The notes beneath the pieces were generated by a model. It saw only the letters and a program-made list of their open reading frames with translations, was not told the origin of the DNA and made no database searches. DNA of 64,000 bases, taken from assembly GCF_018687955.1 (NCBI RefSeq), contig NZ_CP061309.1:1720007-1784006 (forward strand), given 5' to 3'. Every line of letters starts with the position of its first letter. Within the stretch, counting starts at the first letter, position 1. Source of the DNA: Polynucleobacter ibericus. GTDB lineage: Bacteria; Pseudomonadota; Gammaproteobacteria; Burkholderiales; Burkholderiaceae. Of this stretch, positions 38,393-47,027 are shown in pieces. The translations under genes and the position numbers were made by a program.

Positions 38393-39271
38393 ATGGTGAA
38401 CCTTGATCAATTAACACTGCGTTCGCCGGCTAAGCTCAATCTTTTTCTTCACATCGTTGGTCGCAGAGACGATGGCTACCATCTTCTTCAGTCTGTTTTT
38501 CAACTGATTGATTGGTGCGACACCATCCACTTAAAAAGAATTCCCCAGCATGAAGTGAGAAGAGTCAACCCGATGCCCGGTGTTCCCCCTGAACACGATT
38601 TAGTCGTTCGCGCTGCACACCTATTAAAAGATTTTTGCAAAATCGATGATGGTGTTGAGATCGACCTCCAAAAAGAAATTCCAATGGGTGCGGGTATGGG
38701 AGGCGGCTCTTCCGATGCAGCAACCACCCTAATTGGACTCAATGCTCTTTGGAACCTCAATCTCTCTAAAGATACGCTTTGTGCTCTAGGACTGAAGCTG
38801 GGGGCTGATGTTCCATTTTTCATTTTTGGTCAAAACGCCTTTGTGGAGGGCATTGGTGAAAAAATTCAGGGAATTTCCCTGGAAACCCCAGATTTTTTGG
38901 TGATATTCCCAAATCAGGGCATCGCAACCAAAAGTATTTTTCAAGACCCGGAATTGACCCGAGATCATGCTCAGATTACAATTGATGGCTTTCTTGCATC
39001 GCCAATGTCGTACCAATCGAATGATTGTCAGGCTGTTGCGATGCGGATTTGCCCAGAAGTGAAGCAAGCTTTGGATTGGATTACCCAGGCAGTAACGGGC
39101 TCTCAGCCCCGAATGTCTGGTTCTGGTAGTAGCGTTTTTTTAGCCTTAGACCCTAAGACTGACATCGCAAAACTAGAAAATCTTCTGCAAAATCTTCCTA
39201 AAGGGTGGGTAGGTCGGGTTGTTCGGGGGCTAAATAAAAATCCCGCTTACAATTTGATTTCTTCAGAATAA
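38393..39271 (+). CDS. ispE: 4-diphosphocytidyl-2-C-methyl-D-erythritol kinase
   Basis: GHMP-family kinase of the MEP isoprenoid pathway. The 292-residue product has the substrate region RSPAKLNLFLHIVGRRDDGYH, the phosphate-binding motif IPMGAGMGGGSSDAATTL, and the third motif PRMSGSGSSVFLAL. It follows the TPR-LolB gene by 11 bases and is followed directly by tRNA-Gln, prs and rplY, an order conserved in betaproteobacteria. Start is ATG, with GTG a codon later. Length is usual. Confidence 0.97.
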   Translation: MVNLDQLTLRSPAKLNLFLHIVGRRDDGYHLLQSVFQLIDWCDTIHLKRIPQHEVRRVNPMPGVPPEHDLVVRAAHLLKDFCKIDDGVEIDLQKEIPMGAGMGGGSSDAATTLIGLNALWNLNLSKDTLCALGLKLGADVPFFIFGQNAFVEGIGEKIQGISLETPDFLVIFPNQGIATKSIFQDPELTRDHAQITIDGFLASPMSYQSNDCQAVAMRICPEVKQALDWITQAVTGSQPRMSGSGSSVFLALDPKTDIAKLENLLQNLPKGWVGRVVRGLNKNPAYNLISSE

Positions 39272-39276
39272 GCTGT

Positions 39277-39353
39277 AGGGGAATCGCCAAGCTGGTTAAG
39301 GCACTGGATTTTGATTCCAGCATGCGAAGGTTCGAATCCTTCTTCCCCTGCCA
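39277..39353 (+). tRNA. tRNA-Gln (anticodon TTG)
   Basis: A 77-base cloverleaf can be folded: acceptor AGGGGAA pairs with TTCCCCT, the anticodon stem CTGGA/TCCAG encloses the loop TTTTGAT with anticodon TTG, and the T arm is GAAGG-TTCGAAT-CCTTC. CCA is encoded. It lies five bases after the ispE stop and before prs, a location known from related genomes. Confidence 0.97.
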
Positions 39354-39407
39354 AATACTGTAGAAACGACAAAGATAACCTTTTGACCCCACAAAACCCT
39401 TAAGACT

Positions 39408-40373
39408 ATGTCCTCCATAAACGCAGATTTATTGACTCTTTTCACAGGCAACGCAAATCCCGTTTTGGCCGAGGCTGTAGCCAAAGAACTGAATCTCCCC
39501 ATGGGAAAAGCCTTTGTTGGCCGTTTCTCTGATGGCGAGATCCAAGTAGAAATTCAAGAAAACGTCCGCGGCAAGAATGTCGTGGTGATCCAATCAACCT
39601 GTGCGCCAACAAACGACAGCTTGATGGAACTGATGATCATGATTGATGCGCTGAAAAGAGCATCTGCCAGCCGCATAACCGCGGTGATTCCTTACTTTGG
39701 ATATGCTCGTCAAGATCGTCGCCCCCGCTCTGCACGCGTTGCCATCTCCGCACGTATTGTGGCCAATATGCTTCAGTCTGTTGCTGGCATCGAGCGCGTT
39801 TTAACTATGGATCTGCATGCAGACCAAATTCAGGGTTTCTTTGATATCCCGGTAGACAACATTTACGCTTCTCCAGTTCTACTGGATGACCTACAGGCCC
39901 AGAAGACTCAGAAAGACCTGATCATCGTGTCACCAGACATTGGTGGCGTAGTACGCGCCCGCGCAATGGCCAAGCAGTTAGGCACTGATTTGGCGATTAT
40001 TGATAAACGTCGCCCTAAAGCAAACGTATCCGAAGTAATGCACCTGATTGGCGAAGTAGAAGGTCGCCATTGCGTCATCATGGATGACATCATTGATACC
40101 GGTGGAACCCTCTGTAAAGCCGCTGAAGCGCTCAAAGAGCGTGGCGCCAAGGGTGTTACTGCCTACTGTACTCACGCGGTCCTATCAGGCGGTGCTGTAG
40201 CTCGAATTGCTGCCTCTGAATTAGATGAACTGGTTGTTACTGACACCATTCCCCTGACCCCAGAGGCAATGAAAGTATCCAAAATTCGCCAATTAAGCGT
40301 CGCACCTATCCTCGCTGAAACCCTTTCCCGCATTAGCAAAGGCGATTCAGTGATGTCGATGTTTGCTGAATAA
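39408..40373 (+). CDS. prs: ribose-phosphate pyrophosphokinase
   Basis: Makes PRPP from ribose 5-phosphate and ATP for nucleotide, histidine and tryptophan synthesis. The 321-residue product has [17 protein letters not shown], the cation-binding motif [13 protein letters not shown], the flexible-loop region [15 protein letters not shown]-like (here [11 protein letters not shown]), and the PRPP loop [14 protein letters not shown]. Start is the ATG 54 bases after tRNA-Gln; the ribosome binding site is weak. A hairpin with 8-bp arms follows the stop. Typical class I enzyme. Confidence 0.98.
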   Translation: MSSINADLLTLFTGNANPVLAEAVAKELNLPMGKAFVGRFSDGEIQVEIQENVRGKNVVVIQSTCAPTNDSLMELMIMIDALKRASASRITAVIPYFGYARQDRRPRSARVAISARIVANMLQSVAGIERVLTMDLHADQIQGFFDIPVDNIYASPVLLDDLQAQKTQKDLIIVSPDIGGVVRARAMAKQLGTDLAIIDKRRPKANVSEVMHLIGEVEGRHCVIMDDIIDTGGTLCKAAEALKERGAKGVTAYCTHAVLSGGAVARIAASELDELVVTDTIPLTPEAMKVSKIRQLSVAPILAETLSRISKGDSVMSMFAE

Positions 40374-40406
40374 GCCAAAAATCAGCGTTTTACCCCGGTT
40401 TTTGGC
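40374..40406 (+). terminator. hairpin after prs, probable terminator
   Basis: GCCAAAAA (40374-40381) pairs with TTTTTGGC (40399-40406) right at the prs stop, with a T-rich stretch after it. The loop is long, so efficiency is uncertain. Confidence 0.5.
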
Positions 40407-40447
40407 AGTTTTAAGCTTTTAGTAGGCAAAAACGTCCTTTCCCACGA

Positions 40448-40453
40448 TATAAT
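40448..40453 (+). promoter_or_regulatory. -10 element upstream of rplY
   Basis: A consensus TATAAT lies 57 bases before the rplY ATG, downstream of the prs hairpin. No good -35 is seen at 17 bases; the call is for the -10 only. Confidence 0.45.
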
Positions 40454-40509
40454 CGAAGGCTTTTCTGTTTGGTCGCGAACGGAAATTAACCTTAACTAGG
40501 GAATTCATC

Positions 40510-41154
40510 ATGAAAGTAGTAGCCTTTGAAAGAAGCGTACAGGGAACGGGTGCGAGCCGCCGTCTGCGCAATGCCGGAAAAACTCCGGGAATCGTTTACG
40601 GTAGTAAAGATCCAGTTGCTGTTATTGAGTTAGACCACAACGCACTGTTTCATGCTCTCCGCAAGGAAGCATTCCACTCATCCATTTTGGATTTGGAAAT
40701 TGGTGGCAAGACACAGAAAGTGTTGTTGCGCGATTACCAAATGCATCCATTTAAGCCATTGGTATTGCACATTGACTTCCAGCGCGTATCCGCGACTGAG
40801 AAAGTTCACATGCGCGTTCCATTGCACTTCACAAATGCTGACACTTCAGCAGCCGTGAAATTGCAAGGCGCTGTTATCAGCCACATCCTCACTGAACTTG
40901 AAGTTTCTTGCTTACCAGCAGACTTGCCAGAGTTCATTGAAGTGGACTTGGCGAAGATTGAAGTTGGTCATGGCGTTCACGCTAAAGACATTCCACTACC
41001 AAAAGGCGTTACTTTGGTATTGCATGTTGAACAAGAGAACCCAGTACTTGCAAACGCACGTATCCCAGCAGTTAAAGCTGCTGAGCCTACAGATGCGCCA
41101 GCTGCACCAGCAGCAGCTGCACCAGCGGCTGAAGCACCAAAGGATAAAGCTTAA
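40510..41154 (+). CDS. rplY: 50S ribosomal protein L25, long (CTC/TL5) form
   Basis: 5S rRNA-binding protein. The 214-residue product has the N-terminal L25 domain ([47 protein letters not shown]) and the C-terminal CTC beta domain, found in most bacteria but missing from E. coli L25. An Ala/Pro/Glu-rich tail ends the protein. The gene has its own probable promoter and a terminator before pth. Co-location of L25 and pth next to prs is widely conserved. Confidence 0.97.
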   Translation: MKVVAFERSVQGTGASRRLRNAGKTPGIVYGSKDPVAVIELDHNALFHALRKEAFHSSILDLEIGGKTQKVLLRDYQMHPFKPLVLHIDFQRVSATEKVHMRVPLHFTNADTSAAVKLQGAVISHILTELEVSCLPADLPEFIEVDLAKIEVGHGVHAKDIPLPKGVTLVLHVEQENPVLANARIPAVKAAEPTDAPAAPAAAAPAAEAPKDKA

Positions 41155-41183
41155 TTCATTAGCTAAATCGCTTGTACGAGAAG

Positions 41184-41207
41184 GCCCGCGCAAGCGGGCT
41201 TTCTTTT
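41184..41207 (+). terminator. intrinsic terminator after rplY
   Basis: GCCCGC/GCGGGC stem (41184-41199) with a four-base loop and a T-rich tail (TTTCTTTTTT), 30 bases after the rplY stop. Confidence 0.9.
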
Positions 41208-41249
41208 TTCCTTTTGTAGAAATACTTATATATCTTTAAACTCTGAAGC

Positions 41250-41840
41250 ATGACTAAATTAATTGTTGGCCTAGGTAACCCTGGGGACGAACATGAAGAA
41301 GATCGGCACAATGCTGGCTTCTGGTTTGTTGACGCCTTGGCTAAACAATTCAGCACTCGTTTTGAATCTGAAAAACGTTTTCATGGAAAAGTAGCGAAAG
41401 CCAAATGGGAAGGCGAAGACCTTTTTCTACTCAAGCCAAGCACCTACATGAATATCAGCGGTCAATCTGTTGGAGCACTGTGCCGCTTTCACAAAATTAC
41501 CCCGGCCGATATTTTGGTAGTTCAAGACGAGCTTGATCTCAAGCCTGGAACCGCACGCCTCAAACTAGGAGGAGGTACTGGGGGTCATAATGGATTAAAG
41601 GATATCCAGGCACATTTAAGCACTCCAGATTATTGGCGCCTACGCCTAGGTATTGGTCACCCGAGAGATCTAGCAGGTGATGGGCGCCCCATGGATGTTG
41701 CCGATTATGTATTGCGTAGGCCACAAATGGCCGAGCAAAAACTCATTGATGCCAGTATTGAAAACGGGCTGCAAGTTTTGCCACTCTTTTTAAAAGGTGA
41801 TACCCAAACTGCCATGATGGAGTTGCACTCTAAGGGTTAG
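41250..41840 (+). CDS. pth: peptidyl-tRNA hydrolase
   Basis: Releases tRNA from prematurely dropped peptidyl-tRNA. The 196-residue product has the opening LIVGLGNPGDEHEEDRHNAG, including the catalytic histidine in the RHNAG segment, then LLKPSTYMNISGQSV, VVQDELDLKPG and GGGTGGHNGLKDI. All are family signatures. It follows rplY beyond a terminator and is convergent with the ferredoxin gene five bases after its stop, which is unusually tight. Confidence 0.97.
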   Translation: MTKLIVGLGNPGDEHEEDRHNAGFWFVDALAKQFSTRFESEKRFHGKVAKAKWEGEDLFLLKPSTYMNISGQSVGALCRFHKITPADILVVQDELDLKPGTARLKLGGGTGGHNGLKDIQAHLSTPDYWRLRLGIGHPRDLAGDGRPMDVADYVLRRPQMAEQKLIDASIENGLQVLPLFLKGDTQTAMMELHSKG

Positions 41841-41845
41841 GGTAC

Positions 41846-42115
<270 letters not shown>

Positions 42116-42128
42116 TTACTCACTAATC

Positions 42129-42626
42129 TCACTCTTTATTCTGAGCGCCAGCAGCAATTTTATTGACCAACCATTTTTCCACTGATGGGAATACAAACTT
42201 GCTCACATCGCCGCCCATAGAGGCAATCTCGCGTACAAAGGTACCAGAGATAAATTGGTACTGATCAGATGGGGTCAAAAATAAAGTTTCAACATCAGGG
42301 AGCAGGTAGCGATTCATGCCCGCCATCTGGAACTCATACTCAAAATCGGAGACAGCGCGTAAACCACGCACAATCACGCGTGCATTGTGCTCACGTGCAA
42401 AATCTTTCAATAAACCCTTAAAACCCACAACTTTGACGTTGGGATAGTGACCTAATACTTCCTTAGCGATATCAATGCGCTCATCCAAGGTAAAAAATGG
42501 ACGCTTGCTACGACTATCAGCAACGCCCACAATGAGCTCCTTGAAAATACTCGATGCGCGACGTACCAAGTCCTCGTGGCCACGAGTAAATGGATCAAAT
42601 GTTCCAGGATATACAGCAACAGTCAT
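42129..42626 (-). CDS. coaD: pantetheine-phosphate adenylyltransferase
   Basis: Transfers AMP to 4'-phosphopantetheine, the penultimate step of coenzyme A synthesis. The 165-residue product has the nucleotidyltransferase start [20 protein letters not shown] with the HxGH-like catalytic His17, [20 protein letters not shown], and the second signature [12 protein letters not shown]. Length equals the family (about 160). It is flanked upstream by rsmD as in many bacteria, and downstream by a ferredoxin. Confidence 0.97.
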   Translation of the reverse strand: MTVAVYPGTFDPFTRGHEDLVRRASSIFKELIVGVADSRSKRPFFTLDERIDIAKEVLGHYPNVKVVGFKGLLKDFAREHNARVIVRGLRAVSDFEYEFQMAGMNRYLLPDVETLFLTPSDQYQFISGTFVREIASMGGDVSKFVFPSVEKWLVNKIAAGAQNKE

Positions 42627-42661
42627 AAGGTTCCTAAGGCTTTATCGGTACAGGCAAGAGT

Positions 42662-43309
42662 TTAGCCCTTTCCACTCCGGAATAGACAAGCTTTTACCTG
42701 TCCAGCCTCTAAGTATTTTCCACAATGCCAGTCTGGCAATAGGGCCTCCACCTCCTCACGGGGACGGATAGAGGGAAATTCCACATAAATGCCACCACCC
42801 GTAGAGTCATCGCACACCCTCCCGGCCTCAATGACCGCGCGATCTAATAAGTTCGAATCTTGAAATGGTGGATCAATAAAAATTAAATTACTGGAACGGT
42901 CTGCCTGCTGCTTCAGAAATTCAAGGCTATCTTTTTGCAAGATTTCTACTGCGCCAGCGGCGGGAGAAGACTGCAGCAAAGCAAAATTGGCAGTTAAGTT
43001 TGCGCAAGCTTTTTTATCCTTCTCAAGCAGTACTACTAGTACCGCTCCTCTAGAGGCAGCCTCAAAACCTAAAGCGCCGGTACCCGCAAAAAGATCTAAG
43101 CAGTGCAAACCCGTTAAGTCTTGTCCCAGCCAATTAAAAAGCGTTTCACGAATACGGTCAGTTGTAGGGCGCAAACCAGGAAGATCTAAAACTGTCAGCA
43201 AACGGCTTCTCCAGTTACCGCCAATAATACGAACCTTTTTCGGCGGCTCGGCCTTCAGAGACTTATTTGTTTGATTGGGCTTATTTATTTTTTGCTCCCA
43301 ATACAACAA
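42662..43309 (-). CDS. rsmD: 16S rRNA (guanine(966)-N2)-methyltransferase RsmD
   Basis: Methylates G966 of 16S rRNA using SAM. The product has KVRIIGGNWRSRLL, LPGLRPTTDRIRETLFNWL, motif I LDLFAGTGALGFEAASRGA and the catalytic motif IFIDPPFQ. There is no in-frame ATG or GTG before the conserved core. The frame is open from TTG at 43309, which overlaps the upstream M16 gene stop by 29 bases, and an ATA at 43291 follows a GGGAG at a better distance. The start is therefore uncertain, and I give the longest version (215 residues). Position next to coaD agrees. Confidence 0.93.
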   Translation of the reverse strand: MLYWEQKINKPNQTNKSLKAEPPKKVRIIGGNWRSRLLTVLDLPGLRPTTDRIRETLFNWLGQDLTGLHCLDLFAGTGALGFEAASRGAVLVVLLEKDKKACANLTANFALLQSSPAAGAVEILQKDSLEFLKQQADRSSNLIFIDPPFQDSNLLDRAVIEAGRVCDDSTGGGIYVEFPSIRPREEVEALLPDWHCGKYLEAGQVKACLFRSGKG

Positions 43310-44618
43310 TCTTCATACGATCCATTGCAAGATATTTTTGGAATGCTGCCTTTACTTGCTCCAAAGATACCGCCTCCACTTGTTTAGTCCAAACATCCAT
43401 CGTATCAAGCGGTAAATCATTCCATGCGATTGAAGATACGTTATCCAGCAACTTACGATTGTTATCAATGCGAAGTGGATAGCCATTCACTAAGTTTGCT
43501 TTGGCAGCGACCAACTCAGACGGAGTAGGTCCATCAGCAATAAATTTTGCGATTGTTGAGCTCATTACCTCTAAAGCTAGCGAAGACTGATCGCTCTTAG
43601 TTTGTAGGCCAGCCTGAAAGATGCCATTTTCTTTTCCGGGGGCAAAGTAGCTAAACACACTGTATGCCAGACCGCGCTTCTCTCGTACCTCAGACATCAA
43701 ACGAGATACAAAACCGCCACCACCCAAGATGTAATTACCAACCAGCAAGGGGAAATAATCGGGGTTGTTACGTGCTACAGCCGTCATCCCCATCGCAATA
43801 TGGGCCTGCTGGGAATCAAAAGGGATTTGAATTTCTCGCTGCGCCAAGGGCTCTATAGGAGAACGCTCTAATTCAGGTAATTTTGCAATTGGCTGGCCTG
43901 ATTGAGGAATCTCTTTCAATAAAGTCTGGACAATTTCATTGGCCTGCGCGCGATCAACATCGCCAACAATACTCACAATCATCCGATCGCCGCGATAAAA
44001 CTGTTGATGGAATTTCTTCAAATCGCTCGTATTTACTGCAGCAACTGATTTCACAGTTGGCGAATCTGCCAAAGGGTAGTTTCCGTAAACTGATTTTTTG
44101 AAGCGGCGCTCAAGAACAAACTCGGGCTTAGTTTCTGCCTCAAGCAAACTTGTGATGGTTCTTTGTTTCTCGCGTTCAACTATTTTTGGATCATAAGTCG
44201 GCGCACTCAACATCGCTGCCGCTAATTGCACCGCCCTATCACGCAAATCTTTTCTACTGAGACTGCGAATACGCAAGATAGTGCGCTCACCACCTACAGA
44301 CAAACCAATATTGGCGCCTAAATCTGCGATCTCATCGGCAATTTGGGCCTCACTAAGCAGGCCTTTGTTGCCTTTAGCCCCATAATTCATTAGGCTTGCT
44401 GCCATGTCCGCTAAACCGCTCTTACCTGCAGGATCATAGCGATCGCCAGCATCAATACTGACTTCAATATCTACCATTGGCAGGGCTTTGGTTTGAACCA
44501 AGTACGCTTTAGCACCCTTAAATGAATCTAACTGATCAATAGGTAAGATCGCATACGCATGACTAAGCAGCCCCATACCAAGGAGAAAAACAATAGTTGT
44601 CTTAAAAAAGGCTTTCAT
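43281..44618 (-). CDS. M16 family peptidase-like protein, non-catalytic subunit type
   Basis: A 445-residue exported protein with a signal peptide (LLGMGLLSHAYA). It shows the two-domain fold of insulinase-family proteins, but the zinc motif HxxEH expected near GLADMAASLMNYG is missing, so it is probably the inactive partner. The C-terminal part holds the R/Y signature MSEVREKRGLAYSVFSYF. Its start overlaps the stop of the catalytic M16 gene upstream by one base (TAATG), implying paired synthesis, comparable to the alpha and beta subunits of mitochondrial processing peptidase. Substrate is unknown. Confidence 0.87.
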   Translation of the reverse strand: MKAFFKTTIVFLLGMGLLSHAYAILPIDQLDSFKGAKAYLVQTKALPMVDIEVSIDAGDRYDPAGKSGLADMAASLMNYGAKGNKGLLSEAQIADEIADLGANIGLSVGGERTILRIRSLSRKDLRDRAVQLAAAMLSAPTYDPKIVEREKQRTITSLLEAETKPEFVLERRFKKSVYGNYPLADSPTVKSVAAVNTSDLKKFHQQFYRGDRMIVSIVGDVDRAQANEIVQTLLKEIPQSGQPIAKLPELERSPIEPLAQREIQIPFDSQQAHIAMGMTAVARNNPDYFPLLVGNYILGGGGFVSRLMSEVREKRGLAYSVFSYFAPGKENGIFQAGLQTKSDQSSLALEVMSSTIAKFIADGPTPSELVAAKANLVNGYPLRIDNNRKLLDNVSSIAWNDLPLDTMDVWTKQVEAVSLEQVKAAFQKYLAMDRMKIVVLGAKNK

Positions 44619-45982
44619 TATTTAGCCTCCTTAGGTGGAGAGGTGCGGGCTTGCGGATCTAATACTGCAATCGTTAAACCTTCATCAACCAGGTATTTTT
44701 TAGCAACTGCTTGTACTTGCTCAGGCGTTATGGTTTGCATTTTCTCCAGCATGTAATCAATATCTTTCCAAGAGAATCCAGCCATTTCAGTGCTGCCAAT
44801 TTCCATGGCTTGTCCGAAGATAGAGTCGCGCTTATAAATTTGCTCTGACAAAATACGCACCTTAATTCTCTTGAGCTCAGTCTCCAGAATCCCATTCTTT
44901 TTTAGCTCATCAAGCGCCTTCCGAATACTTGCCTGTGCCTGAGCAACCGTCTTGCCCTTGGCCATGCTTGTGCCAATCAAAAATAGCTCGGGCCCGCGTG
45001 AGACCATGTCGTAACCAACACCGACATCATTGACCACTTTCTCTTGTTTAACGAGGACGCGATTTAAGCGGGCATTGTCATAGCCATCAAGCACTGCCGT
45101 TAAAAGCTCCAGAGCATATGGCTCAGGATCATCTAACTTGCTAGGCTCCAGGCGCGGCACCTTCCAAGCCATCGTCAACTGAGCGCTATCCGCAGGTGCT
45201 TTTACCTGTACTTGCTTAATACCTTTTTGAGGGGGCTCAATCTGTGGCTTACGAACTGGCAATTCATGAGTCTTAGCGACACCATAATATTTTTCCACCA
45301 AGCCTAAAACTTTTTTTGCATCTACATCACCAGTGATCACTACTGTTGCGTTATTTGGCGCATACCAGCTACGATACCAATCTCGTGCGTCTGATGCCGT
45401 CATATTCTGCAAGTCATTCATCCAACCAATAACAGGATGACGATAGGGTGAACTCATATATGCCGTTGCCATCAAGGATTCGTTTAGCAAGCTCCTTGGA
45501 TTATCTTCGGTGCGTAAGCGACGCTCTTCCATGACCACTTGAATTTCTTTCAAAAACTCCGCGTCATCAAAATTAAGATTTGACATTCGATCCGCTTCAA
45601 GTCTGATGACATCTTCTAATTTTGATTTTTCAACTTGCTGAAAGTAGGCGGTGTAGTCACGCGAAGTAAAAGCATTTTCGCGCCCACCTACAGCAGCCAC
45701 TAAGCGCGAGAACTCGCCAGCTTTCACTTTATGCGTACCCTTGAACATCATGTGCTCAAGCACATGGGCAACCCCCGTCTTGCCATTGACCTCATCCATG
45801 GATCCCGCCCGATACCAAACCATGTGAGCTACCGTTGGCGCGCGATGATCTTCTCTCACAATCAATTTAAGACCATTACTTAGCTGATATTCATGCGTAT
45901 CTGCTGATTGAGCGCTGGCAGCACAAGCAAATTGTGAAAATATGACGAATAAAAAGGAAATTCGGAGTAAATTGGAAAGCAT
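44618..45982 (-). CDS. M16 family zinc metallopeptidase, catalytic subunit type
   Basis: A 454-residue exported protein with a signal peptide (ISFLFVIFSQFACAASA). The inverted zinc motif HxxEH is present as HVLEHMMFKGT near residue 72, and the third ligand glutamate lies in the downstream VIRLEADRM region. The order of domains matches PqqL/processing peptidase-like proteases. Translationally coupled to the downstream non-catalytic M16 gene, so the two likely form a heterodimer in the periplasm. It is divergent from ftsY, with about 63 bases between starts. Confidence 0.9.
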   Translation of the reverse strand: MLSNLLRISFLFVIFSQFACAASAQSADTHEYQLSNGLKLIVREDHRAPTVAHMVWYRAGSMDEVNGKTGVAHVLEHMMFKGTHKVKAGEFSRLVAAVGGRENAFTSRDYTAYFQQVEKSKLEDVIRLEADRMSNLNFDDAEFLKEIQVVMEERRLRTEDNPRSLLNESLMATAYMSSPYRHPVIGWMNDLQNMTASDARDWYRSWYAPNNATVVITGDVDAKKVLGLVEKYYGVAKTHELPVRKPQIEPPQKGIKQVQVKAPADSAQLTMAWKVPRLEPSKLDDPEPYALELLTAVLDGYDNARLNRVLVKQEKVVNDVGVGYDMVSRGPELFLIGTSMAKGKTVAQAQASIRKALDELKKNGILETELKRIKVRILSEQIYKRDSIFGQAMEIGSTEMAGFSWKDIDYMLEKMQTITPEQVQAVAKKYLVDEGLTIAVLDPQARTSPPKEAK

Positions 45983-46045
45983 CTGCTAAATCACCATATC
46001 CCAAGAATTAAATTGATAAGATGCAAGTTTTAAATTGTATCGATT

Positions 46046-46936
46046 ATGTTCGGCTTACGTAAATCCCTCGGATCTCTTTTCAAATCAAGCAAGGTTGATG
46101 AATCTTGGTTTGAAACTTTAGAAGAATCACTGATTCAAGGTGACGTAGGTCTACCTACGACCGAACAACTCATCACCAAACTACGCAAAGCAGCAAAGTC
46201 TGAAAAAGCCTCCAGCCCAGAAGAGTTACAAGCACTCCTTATCCAAGAGGTCAGCTCACTCCTTACTGCTATTGAGCCAATACCAAATCCACTATTTACA
46301 AGTGATAAGCCTAACACTCCAGAGGTATGGCTGGTTGTAGGGGTAAATGGTGCCGGCAAGACCACAACCATCGGCAAACTTTGTAGACTCTTTCAGTCCC
46401 AAGGTAAATCCGTTCTTTTGGCTGCGGGAGATACCTTCAGAGCTGCAGCGCGTAACCAACTTCAGGAATGGGGTGGACGTAATCAGGTGGATGTCATCAC
46501 TCAAGAGGGTGGTGATGCAGCAGCTGTCGCTCACGATGCTATTCATGCCGCCATTTCTCGCAAGAATGACATCCTCATTATTGATACCGCAGGACGTCTT
46601 GCTACTCAAGATAACCTCATGGAGGAACTGAAGAAAGTGAAGCGCGTCATTGGTAAAGCGCTTCCGGGCGCGCCACATCACACATTGCTTGTCTTAGACG
46701 GCAATACAGGACAAAACGGTTTAAGCCAGGTTAAGGCATTTCATGCGGCTCTGGGCCTCACAGGAATTATTGTTACTAAGCTCGATGGCACTGCCAAGGG
46801 CGGAGTGATTTGTGCCCTGGCCCATACCCTACAAGATGTCCCAAAACCTGCTGTTTTAGCCTTAGGCAAGGGCGAAGGAATTGATGATTTAGCCCCCTTC
46901 ACGGCAGGGCAATATTCATCTGAATTATTTAATTAA
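46046..46936 (+). CDS. ftsY: signal recognition particle receptor FtsY
   Basis: SRP-type GTPase that docks ribosome-SRP complexes at the inner membrane. The 296-residue product is essentially the NG domain: a short helical start (MFGLRKSLGSLFK), then G1 VGVNGAGKTTTIGKL, DTFRAAARNQLQEW, DTAGR and TKLDGTAKGG. The acidic A domain of E. coli FtsY (497 residues) is absent; membrane attachment would rely on the N-terminal amphipathic helix. It precedes rpoH as in E. coli, where ftsX sits between, and ftsE/ftsX are missing here. Confidence 0.96.
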   Translation: MFGLRKSLGSLFKSSKVDESWFETLEESLIQGDVGLPTTEQLITKLRKAAKSEKASSPEELQALLIQEVSSLLTAIEPIPNPLFTSDKPNTPEVWLVVGVNGAGKTTTIGKLCRLFQSQGKSVLLAAGDTFRAAARNQLQEWGGRNQVDVITQEGGDAAAVAHDAIHAAISRKNDILIIDTAGRLATQDNLMEELKKVKRVIGKALPGAPHHTLLVLDGNTGQNGLSQVKAFHAALGLTGIIVTKLDGTAKGGVICALAHTLQDVPKPAVLALGKGEGIDDLAPFTAGQYSSELFN

Positions 46937-46964
46937 ATCAAATACTTATAGATCATTAAAACCA

Positions 46965-46991
46965 TTAGCACTCTCTTGACAAGAGTGCTAA
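46965..46991 (+). promoter_or_regulatory. perfect CIRCE element (HrcA operator) before rpoH
   Basis: TTAGCACTC (46965-46973), nine bases, GAGTGCTAA (46983-46991): an exact match to the CIRCE consensus bound by the heat-shock repressor HrcA. A consensus -35 TTGACA (46976-46981) lies inside the spacer, with a possible -10 near 46999-47004, so bound HrcA would block the rpoH promoter. Confidence 0.93.
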
Positions 46992-47027
46992 AATAGACTT
47001 CTATTAACACCTCATATTTATAAAAAA

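Noticed and set aside
40898-41239. A 113-codon Gln/Leu-rich plus-strand frame across the end of rplY
   Set aside because: It is a frameshifted reading of the Ala-rich rplY tail and runs through the rplY terminator.
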